64,000 bases of DNA. Origin: Eremophila alpestris peregrina. Its lineage: Eukaryota; Chordata; Aves; Passeriformes; Alaudidae. Of the stretch, positions 9,811 through 22,100 are shown piece after piece; positions within the stretch are counted from its first letter, which is position 1, and the number at the start of each line of letters is the position of its first letter. A program made the position numbers and the translations under genes. The DNA is taken from the NCBI GenBank assembly GCA_009792885.1, contig WMCF01000023.1, positions 10,810,013 through 10,874,012 on the forward strand. Direction: 5' to 3'. Below the pieces are notes generated by a model, which did not search any database, was not told where the DNA came from, and saw only the letters and a list, made by a program, of their open reading frames with translations.

Positions 9811-12800
9811 GCCTGCTGTATAGTGTAAAGGGGAATCCTTTTCTGAAGCAATCAGGGGTTTCCAGAGACTTGCTTCTAAAATCTTGAATAAATACAGTGT
9901 TCTCAACAGAAATGTAGGAGAAAAGCTTGGTATTGCTTTGGTTCTACAATGCTAATTTTGGTTAGTAGATAATAAATGAAGCCTGCAAACACTTGATACA
10001 ACCGATGTCTAAAGAATTCACACCATTAGTAATTTTACAAGGGAAGATTAAAAACCCCTATAATGACCTAGGTATCTTCCTTTTCCCTCCCCAACAATAA
10101 TAAATGTTTGTCTTTTTAGCTGATTAAATGAATTCAGTTTTTCTTGCTTCTTTGGGCCCCGTCCTTCACTTGTTCTTCACTGAGCCACACCAGTTCCACC
10201 TGATATAAAACTGAGAGAAATCCAGGTGTCCGAGTCACACTTGATTTGCCACACAAAACATGCACCAGTAAGAACTGAGAAACACAATGGGATTAAGTTT
10301 CATTTTAGATGCTACAAATGACAGCTATGGACTGTGTGCCAACAGCATTCTAGTTGCTTGAGCATTTTTGGTAAAGCACTTCTGTCAAGGAAGGATACAC
10401 ACCTTTATTCTCACGTGAGGAACTTCAAAAGAGCTGGCAATCTTCTAGGCAAGCTACAGCATCTGCAACTGGGATGGAAATGTAAAGGAATAGTGTCCCT
10501 ATAGTCTGGAGGATGTAGAGATTAAACCCAAAAAAACCCAGAAGAAACACTCATGGCTCTGGTAAGTGCTAAATTATACACAAAACCCCTCAACTGCAGC
10601 TGGACCTTGTCATCTCCAAAAGAAAAACAAAGAAGACCTCAACTGTGTTTTAGGAATAGAGGAAAGGCTGATAATCTTAATTTGTACATAATTAGAGAAC
10701 TCCTTTGTAGTCCTTGATGCAGCATTATGTACTTGATTTCTGCTTTAGTTTCTCCCAAGAACAATTTTTCTCACATTGTTTCTATGCTGTCATTCTCAGA
10801 AGATAAATTTCTTACCTCCAGAGGTAAGATAGAGATTCATCCAGGATTTGCTTAATGAACAAGTTTTCCTCTTGTAAAGTATTAAGAATCCAGAAATAGA
10901 TTTATCTGCCCCATTTTTTATTTAACACTGACTCAAGGGCCAAGTGTTAATTCTCTGTTACCATAAGGAATACCAAAAATGCAGCCCTGTAAATCTTTAC
11001 CTTGGGTCTTTACCTTCCACTGCACTTTGCACATCTGAGCCTTAGAGAACAGGCTGGGTACAACTGTCTTTCTGTGCTATTTTTTTACATTCTCAACTCT
11101 CATTTTCATTTAGATTTTCCTCTCTGCTCATTCTGATTTGAGGTAACTGTGTCTTCTGGGTGACTTCTATAAACCCTTCAGAAACAGAACCACACTTCTC
11201 ATCCACATCCGCCCTTCAGGAGATGCTCTAAAGCTTTAAGATCTGTTTGGCCCCAGAGCTCCCCTTGCACAACAGTGGCAGCTCTGACCACACAGGGTGA
11301 GAGGGAACCAAGAGAAGTGGAAAATCTCAGAAGCTGTTGCATTGAATCGTAAGAGAAATTTACCACATCCTCCCAGCTGCCTTGCAGTTAAGGAGCTTTT
11401 GCTCGGGTATTAGGATTAAAACAATGATTCCTGCAAGTCTGCCCCCTCTCCCTACAGGAGGTACATTTCTTTATCAAAGCATTAAAACTATCCATGTGGT
11501 TCTGACTTCAGGCCTTCAGTAATGCCACCAGCTACTTCTGAGTTCACACCATTGCAAGTAAGAGCAGAAGTTGGTTTTGCAGTTGTTACACTCTGCCTGT
11601 TTCCTGCTGGAAATGAACATCTGTGTTTCCTCCTCTGTAAACTCAGCTTTCAGCAGTGAGTTCCCAGCTCTAAGACCCAGTGCTGGCCCTTCATCTGAAC
11701 CCACTCGCAATTAGTGGCTTATTACTTGCTAACATTTAAAGCACAGCTCAACCACACCTTCTACACGAATAGCTTTTCCTCTGACTGCATGAAGGTACTC
11801 GTTTTTTCTGGACCAACCTGATGTGTCTCCACAATTGCAATTTCAGACAGAAGAAATTTCTGAGAAGAGGTTTCTGCTTTCTCACTCCAACCAAAAAAAA
11901 AAAAAAAATCCAAAACCCTAGCTAAAACTGCTGTGATAACAGTCAAGCGTAGCAGTCATTAATCTGGATAAAGTGATTTTTCATGTAAATTGCCTTCTCT
12001 CTCCTTTAAGTTTCAGGGCCAAAAAGAAAATACATCACTGAAACAAATGTCTGCTAGGACAAATGAGCCAACTGAAGCACAGAAGAGAGCAAGCAGGGCT
12101 AAGGCAAGAGCATTCAAAAAGGAACTGAGCAGAGAGCTGCTTACAAAAAGATATCCTGAAGATATTAACCTGCCAGTTTGCATATCCCTTTCATAATTTC
12201 AAAACAAGGCAGCCTACTTCTCTGCTTTCCATATATATCCTGAAAGGAACTTTGCCTCTAAGCTCACACACAAGCTACCTTCACTTCATGAAAACATGAT
12301 GAAATTATGCAGGTGATTTTTAAATCACACCATTACTTGAGTTTGGGCATAAAATACCTGTCTGTTCAGGACTCTCAAAGCCTCTGCATTCATCTAGGAC
12401 TGTAAGTGCCCAATCTTCCTCCTAGGGAAATAGAAATGTTCATTTGCAATCAAGAACAAGATTTGAATTCAAATTGAACTGAATGTTAAAAAACAGGTCC
12501 AGAACTGCATCTCTTGACTTTCTTTACCTGACAAAGCAAATTCTGTAAGATATCTGCCCTGTCTCAGCCTGGCAAAGCCAGGTTTTCAACTCTCAGCATT
12601 CAGCTGGACATTTAAAAAAACTTCATGCAAGTGCATAGGTCCAAACATCTCCACGTACCAAATACTGAAAGCGTGTGCTCCAAGGCTTCCCTTGTTTTTC
12701 CTGCTGCCCAAGCTAGAGATTCCTTGGGCAGCAAAAGGCAAAATGCTGCATTTATGTTAGCTCAGTTGTCACTCTGAGGTACCTGCACTGCCTCTGGACT

Positions 12801-15800
12801 CGAAGGGCTCAGCAGGGATGACACAGCCTGTGCAGAGGCTGCTGACTGTGAGTCACAGCAGCACAACAGCACACAAGGCTTAAGCCCAGGCAAAGCAGCT
12901 CAGCAGGGGCCACGCTGTGCTGGGGTGGTGTCAGTGCACGTGGGTGCCTGGAGGAAAGGCAGCAGTAGCTCAGGAGGTGGGAAATGAGGAGGACACAGGA
13001 TGAGTTTGGAAAATGGGTTATGCAAGAAGAAGAAATGGAAACAGCAATCAGCAATGAGTGGGAAAGAAGAGCAGGGAGAGAGGGAGAGAGTGGCAGTGAG
13101 ATTTACCCAAAATAATCACCAAGAACCACCAGCTTACAAGGCAGAGCCCTGACTTGGGACTCAGGAAATGGGAATTTTATTCTTGACTCCTCTGCAGACC
13201 TTGGTGGGGCGAATTTAATTTTTTCTGCTTCAGCTTCTGTTTCTGTGACATTATCCTCTTTTTCAAGTGTTCTGATGTCAAAAGAGGAAAAGCCATTTTT
13301 AAGAAGGAATAGTTATTGTAATCTATCTACTCAGAATTAAGACACCAGAGCACAGAAGTGCCTCTTCATTATTTAAAAGATGCCATATTTCCTTGTCTGC
13401 AGAAGAACACAATGCCCCTGTAGGAATCCCTTTTCTTTTGTACTTTAAAGCAGAGGATTATTATGGAAAATTATTAAGCACCCACACAGTTAAAATGACA
13501 GAGCATTTTCATTACTGATTGGCAACTCCTCTGCTGCCCTAATTTAGGTACCACATGTCTTCATGCATTCAAATCAGTAAAAACAAAACAAAAGCTAAAC
13601 TCACTTGACATTTGCAGCCGAAAACTAAAGTCATGTCAGAACATTAAAAATCTCCCAATTCTTGGCCTTGCTTCTAAATATAAAAAACAAAAAGGTAAAT
13701 CATAGTCTGCTAGCAAAGTGTTCACATATACTTAAAAGAACTATGGTGACCAGGGAGTACTGCAACAATATTGAATTGAAATTCTGTAACTCCACTTACA
13801 AAGTCTCAATCCCAAGACCTGAAGACAGAACTCACCCCCAAGACTGCATAGTATCTGGATAATCAGATGGTCCACAGGCAAAGCAGCCTGGAAACACATG
13901 AGGAAGTTGGAAATGAACTAAGAGAGAGGCTAGCCAACATGGGAACTGGACGCACATTCCACTCCCTACCAACCTGCAAAGGTACATCTGGAAATGAGGC
14001 TAAATCCAGCATGTCACAAAATAAAAACGCCAGAGAAAATTTAGCAAAATAAATGTCACCCCTGAATTTTCTCATCCTTCAGACAGCTTTTATTGAGGAA
14101 TGACTACTTTGTTGTTCTTGTTTCCAATCAAGCTGAAGAATGTGTTCTCCCAATACTCTAAATTTATGCTTCCTCACTCTCCCACAAAGAAACACGTGGT
14201 TCATCCAGGCCATGATTCAAATACAGAGACTATTTTCACTGCTGAATATTTTCAGTCACAAACTCTATTTTGATGTTTTACAGAGGCACTGATGAGTAAA
14301 AACTGCTGCTGCATTAAAAACAGGTGAATGCTGAGACAACTGACTGATGAACCTGAATGAAATGCACAAATAGCTCAATGTGCCTGACTTCAGTCCTTTA
14401 ACATCTAAATGGGTTACAAAATAACAATGGCTATACACATGCAGTTCCTCCAAATTAACTTCAAAGGCACATATGATACAGGCCTACTTCTTAAGTTATA
14501 TTCACTCAGTAGAAGGCCATTTCCATAAAAGCAAAGCATTTAACTTCAAGGCTATAATTCTTTCTAACATAGAGCAAAACATGCAAGATCAGCATTTACT
14601 GGGAAATAACAGCACAAAAGTTAAAGGAAAAGAAAAAGGCATGCACTACCTCTTTTTTTGCGCATGTATCAAGGTATTGAAGTGAAAAAAGTTGAAGTGG
14701 CCAATTATTTTTGTGTCTGCTGGAGTTTTCAGCAAATTCCATGTAAGCACCACTTTTCTACTGTGCACATTTTGAACCACAATCAAAACCACACAAGGTG
14801 ATTCTCTACCCCAGGATGTATCCATTCCAAGCCTTTGGAATTTTCAGCTAGTAGTAAATGGCATAACAAATCTGGAGTCCTTTTCAAAAAAATACCTAGC
14901 TAAAAGAAAAAGCCCAAGACCAAGACTTACCATGCACTATAAAAGTCTCAAAATTGCTCAGAGTGACCAAAATCTGCCATCATCTTGATTTCTAACACGG
15001 GGAAAAAGGAACTGGAAGTCCTAGAATAATTCAAGTCTTGTTTAAATCAGGTCCAGAGTTCATGGAATCAAATGGAAAAAATAGTAAGTATTTGGTTAAA
15101 TGTTGGACTAGATCAGAGGCCTGATACCAAAATAATTCTGAGTCTGCAAGTTGTAGATGTTGCTGTTTTGGCTGAGGAGAACTGGAAATTTCAAGATGTG
15201 CTATGAATGAGGAAAAAACTGAACATTGCAGGTCAACAACTCACATTATTATAAATAAACAGTGGAAGAGGGAGAACAATAACATCCACAAAACAGAATA
15301 GTTTGTCTCTCATTTCACTCCCACCACACCAGCAGTCTGGAATGCTGTTATGCTGTGAGATTATTCAGTCCTCAGGAGCTGTATCTTGGCTCTTTCCTCC
15401 TCCTCCTTTTCTCTGTTTTAGCTGACTGTATCAGGCTCTCTACTGCCAATCATTAAATATTTTTCCATGGTCACCTTCCTCTTGTACATTCAAACTGATC
15501 TCCTTCCTCAGCTGTCCATCCCCATCTCTAAGTCTCACGACTCAAAACATGCCATAAAAAGCACAAAATCACCTTCTCCCACCCTCCCCACAATTCCTCA
15601 GTGCTCAAAACATGTAGCTGAGAAAAGGCTCCTGCCACTCATTTAGAAGTGGCCTTTGTGGTGATTGCAGATGGCAAGAAAAGTCAGACACCAAAAGGAC
15701 TGCCAACATGCAGAGAAGTCAGTGTCATGTAAGAAGTGGTGAGTGGGCAAACCATCTTCCCTCTTTCAAATACAGAGCCTGGCACACTGAGCACAAAAGC

Positions 15801-16900
15801 ACCAAGTAACTCAGAATGCCACACCAAGTCAAATAACATCAGTGACCACTGAGTGGCCCAAACAAATCCCCAGAGAGACAGAAACTCCTGACACAACACA
15901 CACATCGTCCTACCAACATTCTTTGAAATGGAACAGGAGTCTCTTGTGCAGGTGCACATGGAGGTTGCATGAATAACAACTGAAGATATCTTAGGACTTC
16001 AAATAACAGAAAGGCACACAACAGCTTTTCCTTCTTTCTCCCCCTCCACCCAAAGGCCTGAAAGTTCTCTGGACTGAAGGTCAACAGTTCACAACTTGTT
16101 CTCCCTCGCAAATGTCTCATTGGCACATTTACTTCTCTTCAGAAAATGGGAGGGGAGAGCAGCTGCACAGACACTTGCTTAACTTCTTCCAGTGTCTTTT
16201 TGTAAATATATATACAGATATATAACAATCAAACTGTCAGTTTATTTCCATTTGAACCTGCTTGCAGAACGCTTATATAACAGGCTTCTTGCTTTGTTTA
16301 TCACAGAAGACCTGTTAAAGAACTCTGTGTGAACCACAGCATGGGTGTGCATTTTGCCTTGCACAGACTGACCTTCTCCATGAGGATTACCAATAGGCAA
16401 CAGCCATAAACTCTTAACATCAGCATGGAAAGTTGTCTTCTTCCACTTGATTAGGAACTCTTCACTGTGTGCTCCCTTCCTCACAGAGAAAGCTGTAGCT
16501 GATTTTGTACAGTGCTTTATTCTGCAAACAAAGCCACTGGCACACAAAACAGGGCATTCACTTCTGAAAGAATGAGCAGCAACTTGGTTTTACATTCAGA
16601 AGGTGGTACCTTCTACAATGGATTCTATTCACTCTGTACCACAGCAGCACCTAGAAGCCCTGACTGATGACAAAGCACTCACTACGTCAAGAAAAGTCAT
16701 TACTTCCCCAAGTCTTCAACCTATACAGGCACAACAAAGGAGATAAAAATGCAGTTCTTGCCTTTCAAAGATGAAGATCGGATGCAGATATGAAACACCA
16801 GATCAGGACCAGGAACAAACTGATGTACCTATTCCTTTACCTTATCACCTCAAATCATTCTTTGTGTTCCAAAAGTGTGTTCGCGTTACAGGCGTGAAGA
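9811..16900. other. Intergenic DNA between convergent KCNC1 and SERGEF
   Basis: About 7 kb with no recognisable exon, RNA gene or named repeat. Short open frames at 11990-12196, 12809-13054, 15684-16126 and 16242-16547 look like chance: no domain, no codon periodicity visible by eye, and overlapping frames on both strands. An A16 run lies at 11893-11908. The exact ends of both transcripts are unknown, so the borders of this interval are approximate. Confidence 0.55.
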
Positions 16901-17264
16901 ATTGAAAACAATTTCAAATATCCAATTCACATTTATTTGTTACATAATCTGTTGGACTCCTCTGCAGCAATAGCACACACAGTCAAAACATGTTCCAGTC
17001 CAGTAAACCTCATGTAAGGCACATATTGGCTGTGATTAATCAAGGAACAGACTTATTTACAGAAGATCATTACTGAAGCAAGAGAACATGTTTATTTGGT
17101 ATACAGATTTTGCAGAAATCACAAATAGAAACCTCAGACAGGACTGTCAAAGAAAGCATGATAAACTGTTCAATGCATGTAATAGACAAGCTTTGGTATC
17201 CATAAAGTGGTATTGAGAACAGTCAATAAATATCAACTTAGATAATATCAACTAGTGCAAGAGG

Positions 17265-17579
17265 TCACAGCCTGGAAGAGTATATTGCCATGAAGAACCA
17301 CAACGAACACATGGATTTAAAAAAACCCCATTTTGCAATAGAAGTCTTAATTCTACATATTTTGCAGAGGACCCATTTGGTTATTCTTTTGGCATCTGTA
17401 ATAGTTAAAATCAGCTTCATAGTCTGCTCAAGTTTCTCATCCATTGAATAGAAAAATAAAATACTCTTGAAAGTGAAGCCAAGAACTATAACTGCTGTAA
17501 AACCAAGGGTGAAAAAAACCCATGCAGCCCATATTATCACCTTAAGTCCTTCCCCTCCATATGTAAGCTGATACATCAT
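17265..17579 (-). other. Unassigned 104-codon open frame with a hydrophobic segment
   Basis: A single open frame downstream of the SERGEF stop, on the same strand. It starts at a true ATG (two in tandem) and encodes a strongly hydrophobic segment at about residues 17-45 (VIIWAAWVFFTLGFTAVIVL within it), then a Lys/Cys-containing part and a second short hydrophobic patch near the end. I do not recognise any family. It could lie in an extended SERGEF 3' UTR or in intergenic DNA. T-rich codons give hydrophobic residues by chance in such DNA, so I regard it as a candidate only. Confidence 0.2.
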
Positions 17580-18382
17580 TGGAAAGTCTTCCTATTTCCT
17601 AAAAGCCTTTCTCTGAGCATTTTGTAATTCTGTAAGGCTTCTTCCCTGGCAAGCCTGCTTTAAAAATTAAACCACTGTTTAGCAACAGTAGGTCTCATTA
17701 AAAAGGTGCATTTACTACACAGTAGAATTCTCTATATTTAGAACTTGAAATATGTTGAACACCACTGCAAATATAAGTACTGTGGGTGGTAAACATCCAG
17801 TTTAATGGCATCCACTGTATGGAAAAAACCAGTTTTATGAATAGCTTCCCAAATTTTGCTCAACACAGGCAGCTAATAATATCCAAAGACATTTCATTTT
17901 ACACTTTTTCCTTTCTCCTACCAAAACAAGTGATAGGCCTATGTTCTCTGCCAAGCCCCCACCTGGAACAAGTACTGTGGGCATGCTGTGAACAGCAACT
18001 CAGTTGGGCTGCAAAACAGAAGTGAGAACTAACCTGAAATTATCAGGAGCATTCTGGTCTGCCTTTTTAGGCTGGAGAACTTGTAAAATCTTTCTGGTTA
18101 GATTTTGATGTCCTCCTATTCCCAAGGCACATGGAAACACAGGAGATACATCGGATCAAGCTGTCCTCAACAGCTACAACTGATTTATGTCCTTTGATAA
18201 GAACTTTTTGATTGTTTCTAGGAGCTCTTTGAGGTTTTCCTTCCCTAAGCAGTAGCTTCAGAAACTTCAGGTTTGGTTTGCAAGTTAATGATAATTCATG
18301 CAGATCTGCATCCCTGTAAATCTATAATAAACTGATATCTGGCATGGAACACAATCCATGAAAAATACTGCTCCTTTCACAG

Positions 18383-18388
18383 TTTAAT
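18383..18388 (-). terminator. SERGEF: Weak candidate SERGEF poly(A) signal ATTAAA
   Basis: Read on the minus strand, ATTAAA is followed by a GT-rich stretch (18382-18346). It would give a 3' UTR of about 630 bases. Alternatives on the minus strand are ATTAAA at 17801-17806 and AATAAA at 17091-17096. Sequence alone cannot pick among them. Confidence 0.25.
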
Positions 18389-18991
18389 CAAGACAAATTT
18401 AGTTCAAAAGGGCCTCAATTTCCCCTTTTGCCAGCCTTCTAAATTACACTGCTTTTTTTTTTAATCCTAATCTTCTGCTTAAAATGTGTCTATGCATCTA
18501 GTTATGTTCACTGGCATTTCTTTGTGGCACAACCCATTTTCTGAGCTGCTGGGAGCTCACAAGGGCAGTAGAAGTTGGCAGGTGCAACATATCATGACGT
18601 AAAGATACAATAACAAAAACCACCTTCTCAGACCATTTCTTCAGACTGAATTTATACTCCAATAAGCCATTAAGCAGTTGGTTTCTTCCTCAAAGACTTC
18701 TCAGAAGAACAAGGAAATGTAAATCTGTCTTCACTTGTATTGCATCAGGGCAGAATGTCTGTAATTCTATCTGTGGGTAAGGAAGTCACTTCCTGTGGCA
18801 AGAACCCAGGAAACAATTTTTTAAGTAGTCCAGGTTTTTATGCACAGTTGTTCCTTTTGGATTCAGGAAAAATACCTGCAGTTTCCAACTACTGTGTTGG
18901 TCATGGGCAGTTCTGCTGTTGTGCTTCTGAGCTGCACAATCCAAAGGTGTCCACGTACATCCATGGAGTTGTGATTCCAGGTGTGCTGGGT
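18389..18991 (-). other. SERGEF: Probable SERGEF 3' UTR
   Basis: Minus-strand sequence directly after the SERGEF stop codon. Continued in frame it bears no resemblance to the longer tail I remember from the human protein. The open frames that overlap it on both strands (18740-19045 plus, 18786-19037 minus) are shadows. Confidence 0.45.
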
Positions 18992-19158
18992 CTAATGAGG
19001 GGTTTGACAGAGGGCCATGGAGTGTCCTGCCCCACATCCAATTAAGATCTGTTCTGCACAGCCAAGAGCTTTGACTGGCCTTGGGACACGAATGTTTGTT
19101 TCTGTGCCATCACCACACATCCCATGTTCATTCCATCCCCAAGAGAAGCACTGGCCAC
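18992..19158 (-). CDS. SERGEF: SERGEF terminal coding exon, last RCC1-type repeat
   Basis: SERGEF (DelGEF) is an RCC1-like beta-propeller protein linked in mammals to regulation of secretion through the exocyst protein SEC5. The exon encodes GQCFSWGWNEHGMCGDG, then ILIGCGAGHSMALCQTPH and a TAG stop at 18992-18994. WGWNEHGMCGDG and GCGAGH.ALC are hallmarks of the final RCC1 repeat and, from memory, match the human protein closely. The acceptor is a good one: on the minus strand a CT-rich tract ends in TTTCAG at 19159-19160, and the exon enters with two bases of a split Gly codon. The stop comes four residues after LC. The human protein, as I recall it, runs on for some 55 residues, so this form has a short tail. 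Upstream repeats are not visible in the window. The arrangement tail-to-tail with KCNC1 agrees with mammalian gene order. Confidence 0.93.
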
Positions 19159-22100
19159 CTGAAAGAGAGGGCAAAAAATACAGAATGAAGACCACAGAAA
19201 CACAACAGCTTTACTTCTTTTGAGGAGCAGATTTGTCAAGTCATTTTCTACTTAGGTTTCTAAGAAATTCTGCTTAGGTGGGAAAAATATTCTGGTTTTC
19301 TTGAAAATGTAAATAAACCCGAATGACAAATTCTCCATCCTGTTCCATATTGTTAGCAACAGAAGAGAGATCAAAATAACCAAGACATTTGAAAATCACT
19401 TACTAAACACATAGTTCAGCAATGATGCACAACCCAAAAATCTCACTGCTTTTTAAGAGCCCTCCCTGAAAGGATGTAGAATCTCTGTCTTTCCAGTTTC
19501 CCCTAGTAAGCAGAAGTATGATAAATCAAGAGCAGTGACTTGATTCATTCACAGCATGATCTGCAGGATTGGGGAACACAGAGCCACAGTTCAGCTAAAT
19601 TGCATTTCATTTCTAGCTTCAAGTTTACATGTTACCTTTTTCCTTTAAATACAAGTCTTCAACAGCCTGCCCTATTCTTAATCATCCTACCTCTTCTGCT
19701 TGCTTTGACATCATTTCACTGCTTGTATTATTCTTAGTTTCCCTCATTATTATTTATTTTTTTAAGATCTACTCTTTCATATCCCAAATAACAATTCATG
19801 TATTATTATTATTACCCCATAGTACTCTTTTTTGAAGCACAATATGCAAATTTTGTTCTATAAATGGCTGGCATAACAAAAAATCCACCAAAACCTCCTT
19901 ATTCTGAACTACAAGTGCTATTTCTTCCCTGTTTTCTATTCTTTATTTGGCTGCCAAAGACTGTGTCTGTGACTTTCTGTACTAAAAAAGAAAGCCATCC
20001 TGCCCTATAATGATGTTTGTGATGCCATTGTTATTTTTGAAAAGCAGCAGGTATTAACAGCAGGAAGTAACATTCTGGATTCCAAATAATGAGAAGAAAA
20101 GCGCCAAAATTCACAAACTCTAATCCCAGTCACGATTTTATTTTTCAAAATTCAGAAGCAAATTATTGCAAAGCTAGCAGGGCCATCTTCCCTGCAAATC
20201 CTGTAACATTTCACTGTCCTCTGCTCTCTTTACATAATTAGGATATTGAAGTTCCCCTCTTCTGCAATGAAGTGTAAATGTTACTGAGGCCAGATGTAAC
20301 TAAGCAAAGACATTTCCTTTTTCTGACAATCTTTAAGGCAGTGGAACACAACAAAGCACCACCAGAACACCACCACAGCCAAGGCACATCTCACCTGACA
20401 GAGAAGTTCTGTCACTGTTATCTCAGGAGGCACCAGATGTTCTCATGATTGTGCATGTGCAATACTGACAGCCCAGCCTACACCCCAAATGCACTCACAT
20501 GTGCTGCCAAAAAGTGCCAGAATCTGAGTGGGAATATATCCCATTTAAACATACTTAACATATCCTATTTAAACACCAACAGAGCATCCTACAGGTTAAA
20601 GGGATTTTGCTGTTTGGTAAGGTTCCAGATAAAAATGTTTATGTAAATACTAAAAAAGCAGAAAAAAGACACCTCAAGCCCACAAGACATCTCAGACTAA
20701 TCATTCAAGGGAGCTGCACCTAAGAAAAGACTTTTTCTGGCACAGTAAATATCTGAACCCTGCAGAATGAGCCAAGCTTACAAATGTAATGGAAAGAGAA
20801 TGCAACATGCCCTTACATTAATAAGATCACTGTGGTAAACTTTTTGTTACTAGACACCAGCAATTACTACAACAATTTTCATGCTTCTGTGAAGACTCGC
20901 TACATGTTTTTAAAGGGTTTCTTATTTCTTTTTTCATCCTGTCCCATCAGAACAAGAGAGAGGAAACCCGAAATTTTCTGGTCACTTTGTATTACAAATT
21001 GCTCAGTGGAACATTAATGGCATAATAAATAGTCAAAGAAACAGTGCATTAGGGCATTAACCTCTCAAATTGATAAACATATCCAGTGAAACATCTTTTG
21101 AAAAAACATCATAGAAAAATTTACAATCTGGGAAAACCCAGACAAGAACATCTTCCCTAAAATAAGGATTGTGGAGCCTTTTCCAGCCTTTACTTCTCCA
21201 AGCATGTAAAAAGGGCACCAAAATAGATTTCCCCACATTATACCAGTGATCTCTAAGGTTACTGAAATGGGACAGGAGTGAAAACTGGCAAAAGAAGAAT
21301 AGCAAGTAAGTAGGATTTATGAATGGTCTTACACAAAAATGCCTTGTACATCCAAGGAGAGCTGGCAGAAATCTGAAGAGATGAAAGGACAGCTGACAGA
21401 TATTAAAAGACAGGCCCCAAAAGTGTTTCTCATCACCATCAAGTCAGAATCAGGAAAGCTAAAAGGCAGAGAATTTTTGCTGTGAAAATGAAAGGTGTAA
21501 CTGTACCTCATTTGCCTGTAAAAGATTCAGTGAAAGGTTTGTGTATAGAATTATCCAAATGCTTGACTTGTGTCAGAGAGAGCAGAATTTGCAGAGAACA
21601 CACCAAGTCCATTTTTTGGGCAGTGACATATTAACAAAACCTGGAGGAGGGCTGGGCAAAATGAGTGTGGTGAAAGTGGCCAGGAGGGAACAAGCAGCTA
21701 TGTGAATCACTGGCACAGAAGTCAAAGTCAGTGAAGATCGAAGGTAATGAAGCATCTATTTCAAAAATGACATAAAAGGAGTATCTGCAGAGTTAAAGGC
21801 AGACCCTAAGAAAAACTAATGGCCAGCCTCTGGACAAAGGGCACCATTTAATGGCTTTTTCCTCTTCCCACATTTCCCTCCCCTTTTTTTTCTTTTCTTT
21901 TCTTCTTTTCTTTCTGATTGCTCCTATTCCCAGTTTATTGCTGATAAAAACACAGAACCAGCAGTCCTGCATGCCTTCACAAGAAAATTGAGTTTCTATG
22001 TCTGTGCCAGACCTTCCCAGGATGGAAGAGCATTAATATGATGAGTATTAGCACAGCGTCAAATTGCTTCTAACAAAATTTAGAACAAGCAGTGTAGCAT

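Noticed and set aside
15440..15530. Minus-strand peptide with a DGDGQL string, resembling an RCC1 repeat
   Set aside because: There is no tryptophan-glycine context or second repeat motif, and it lies downstream of the SERGEF stop.
18740..19045. 101-codon plus-strand frame over the SERGEF exon
   Set aside because: It is an antisense shadow of the SERGEF terminal exon and its 3' UTR.
20340..20470. Possible minus-strand exon ending at a GTGAGAT donor, with peptide VPPEITVTELLCQ
   Set aside because: Stops occur in all useful frames just upstream, no acceptor is present, and there is no match to RCC1 repeats.
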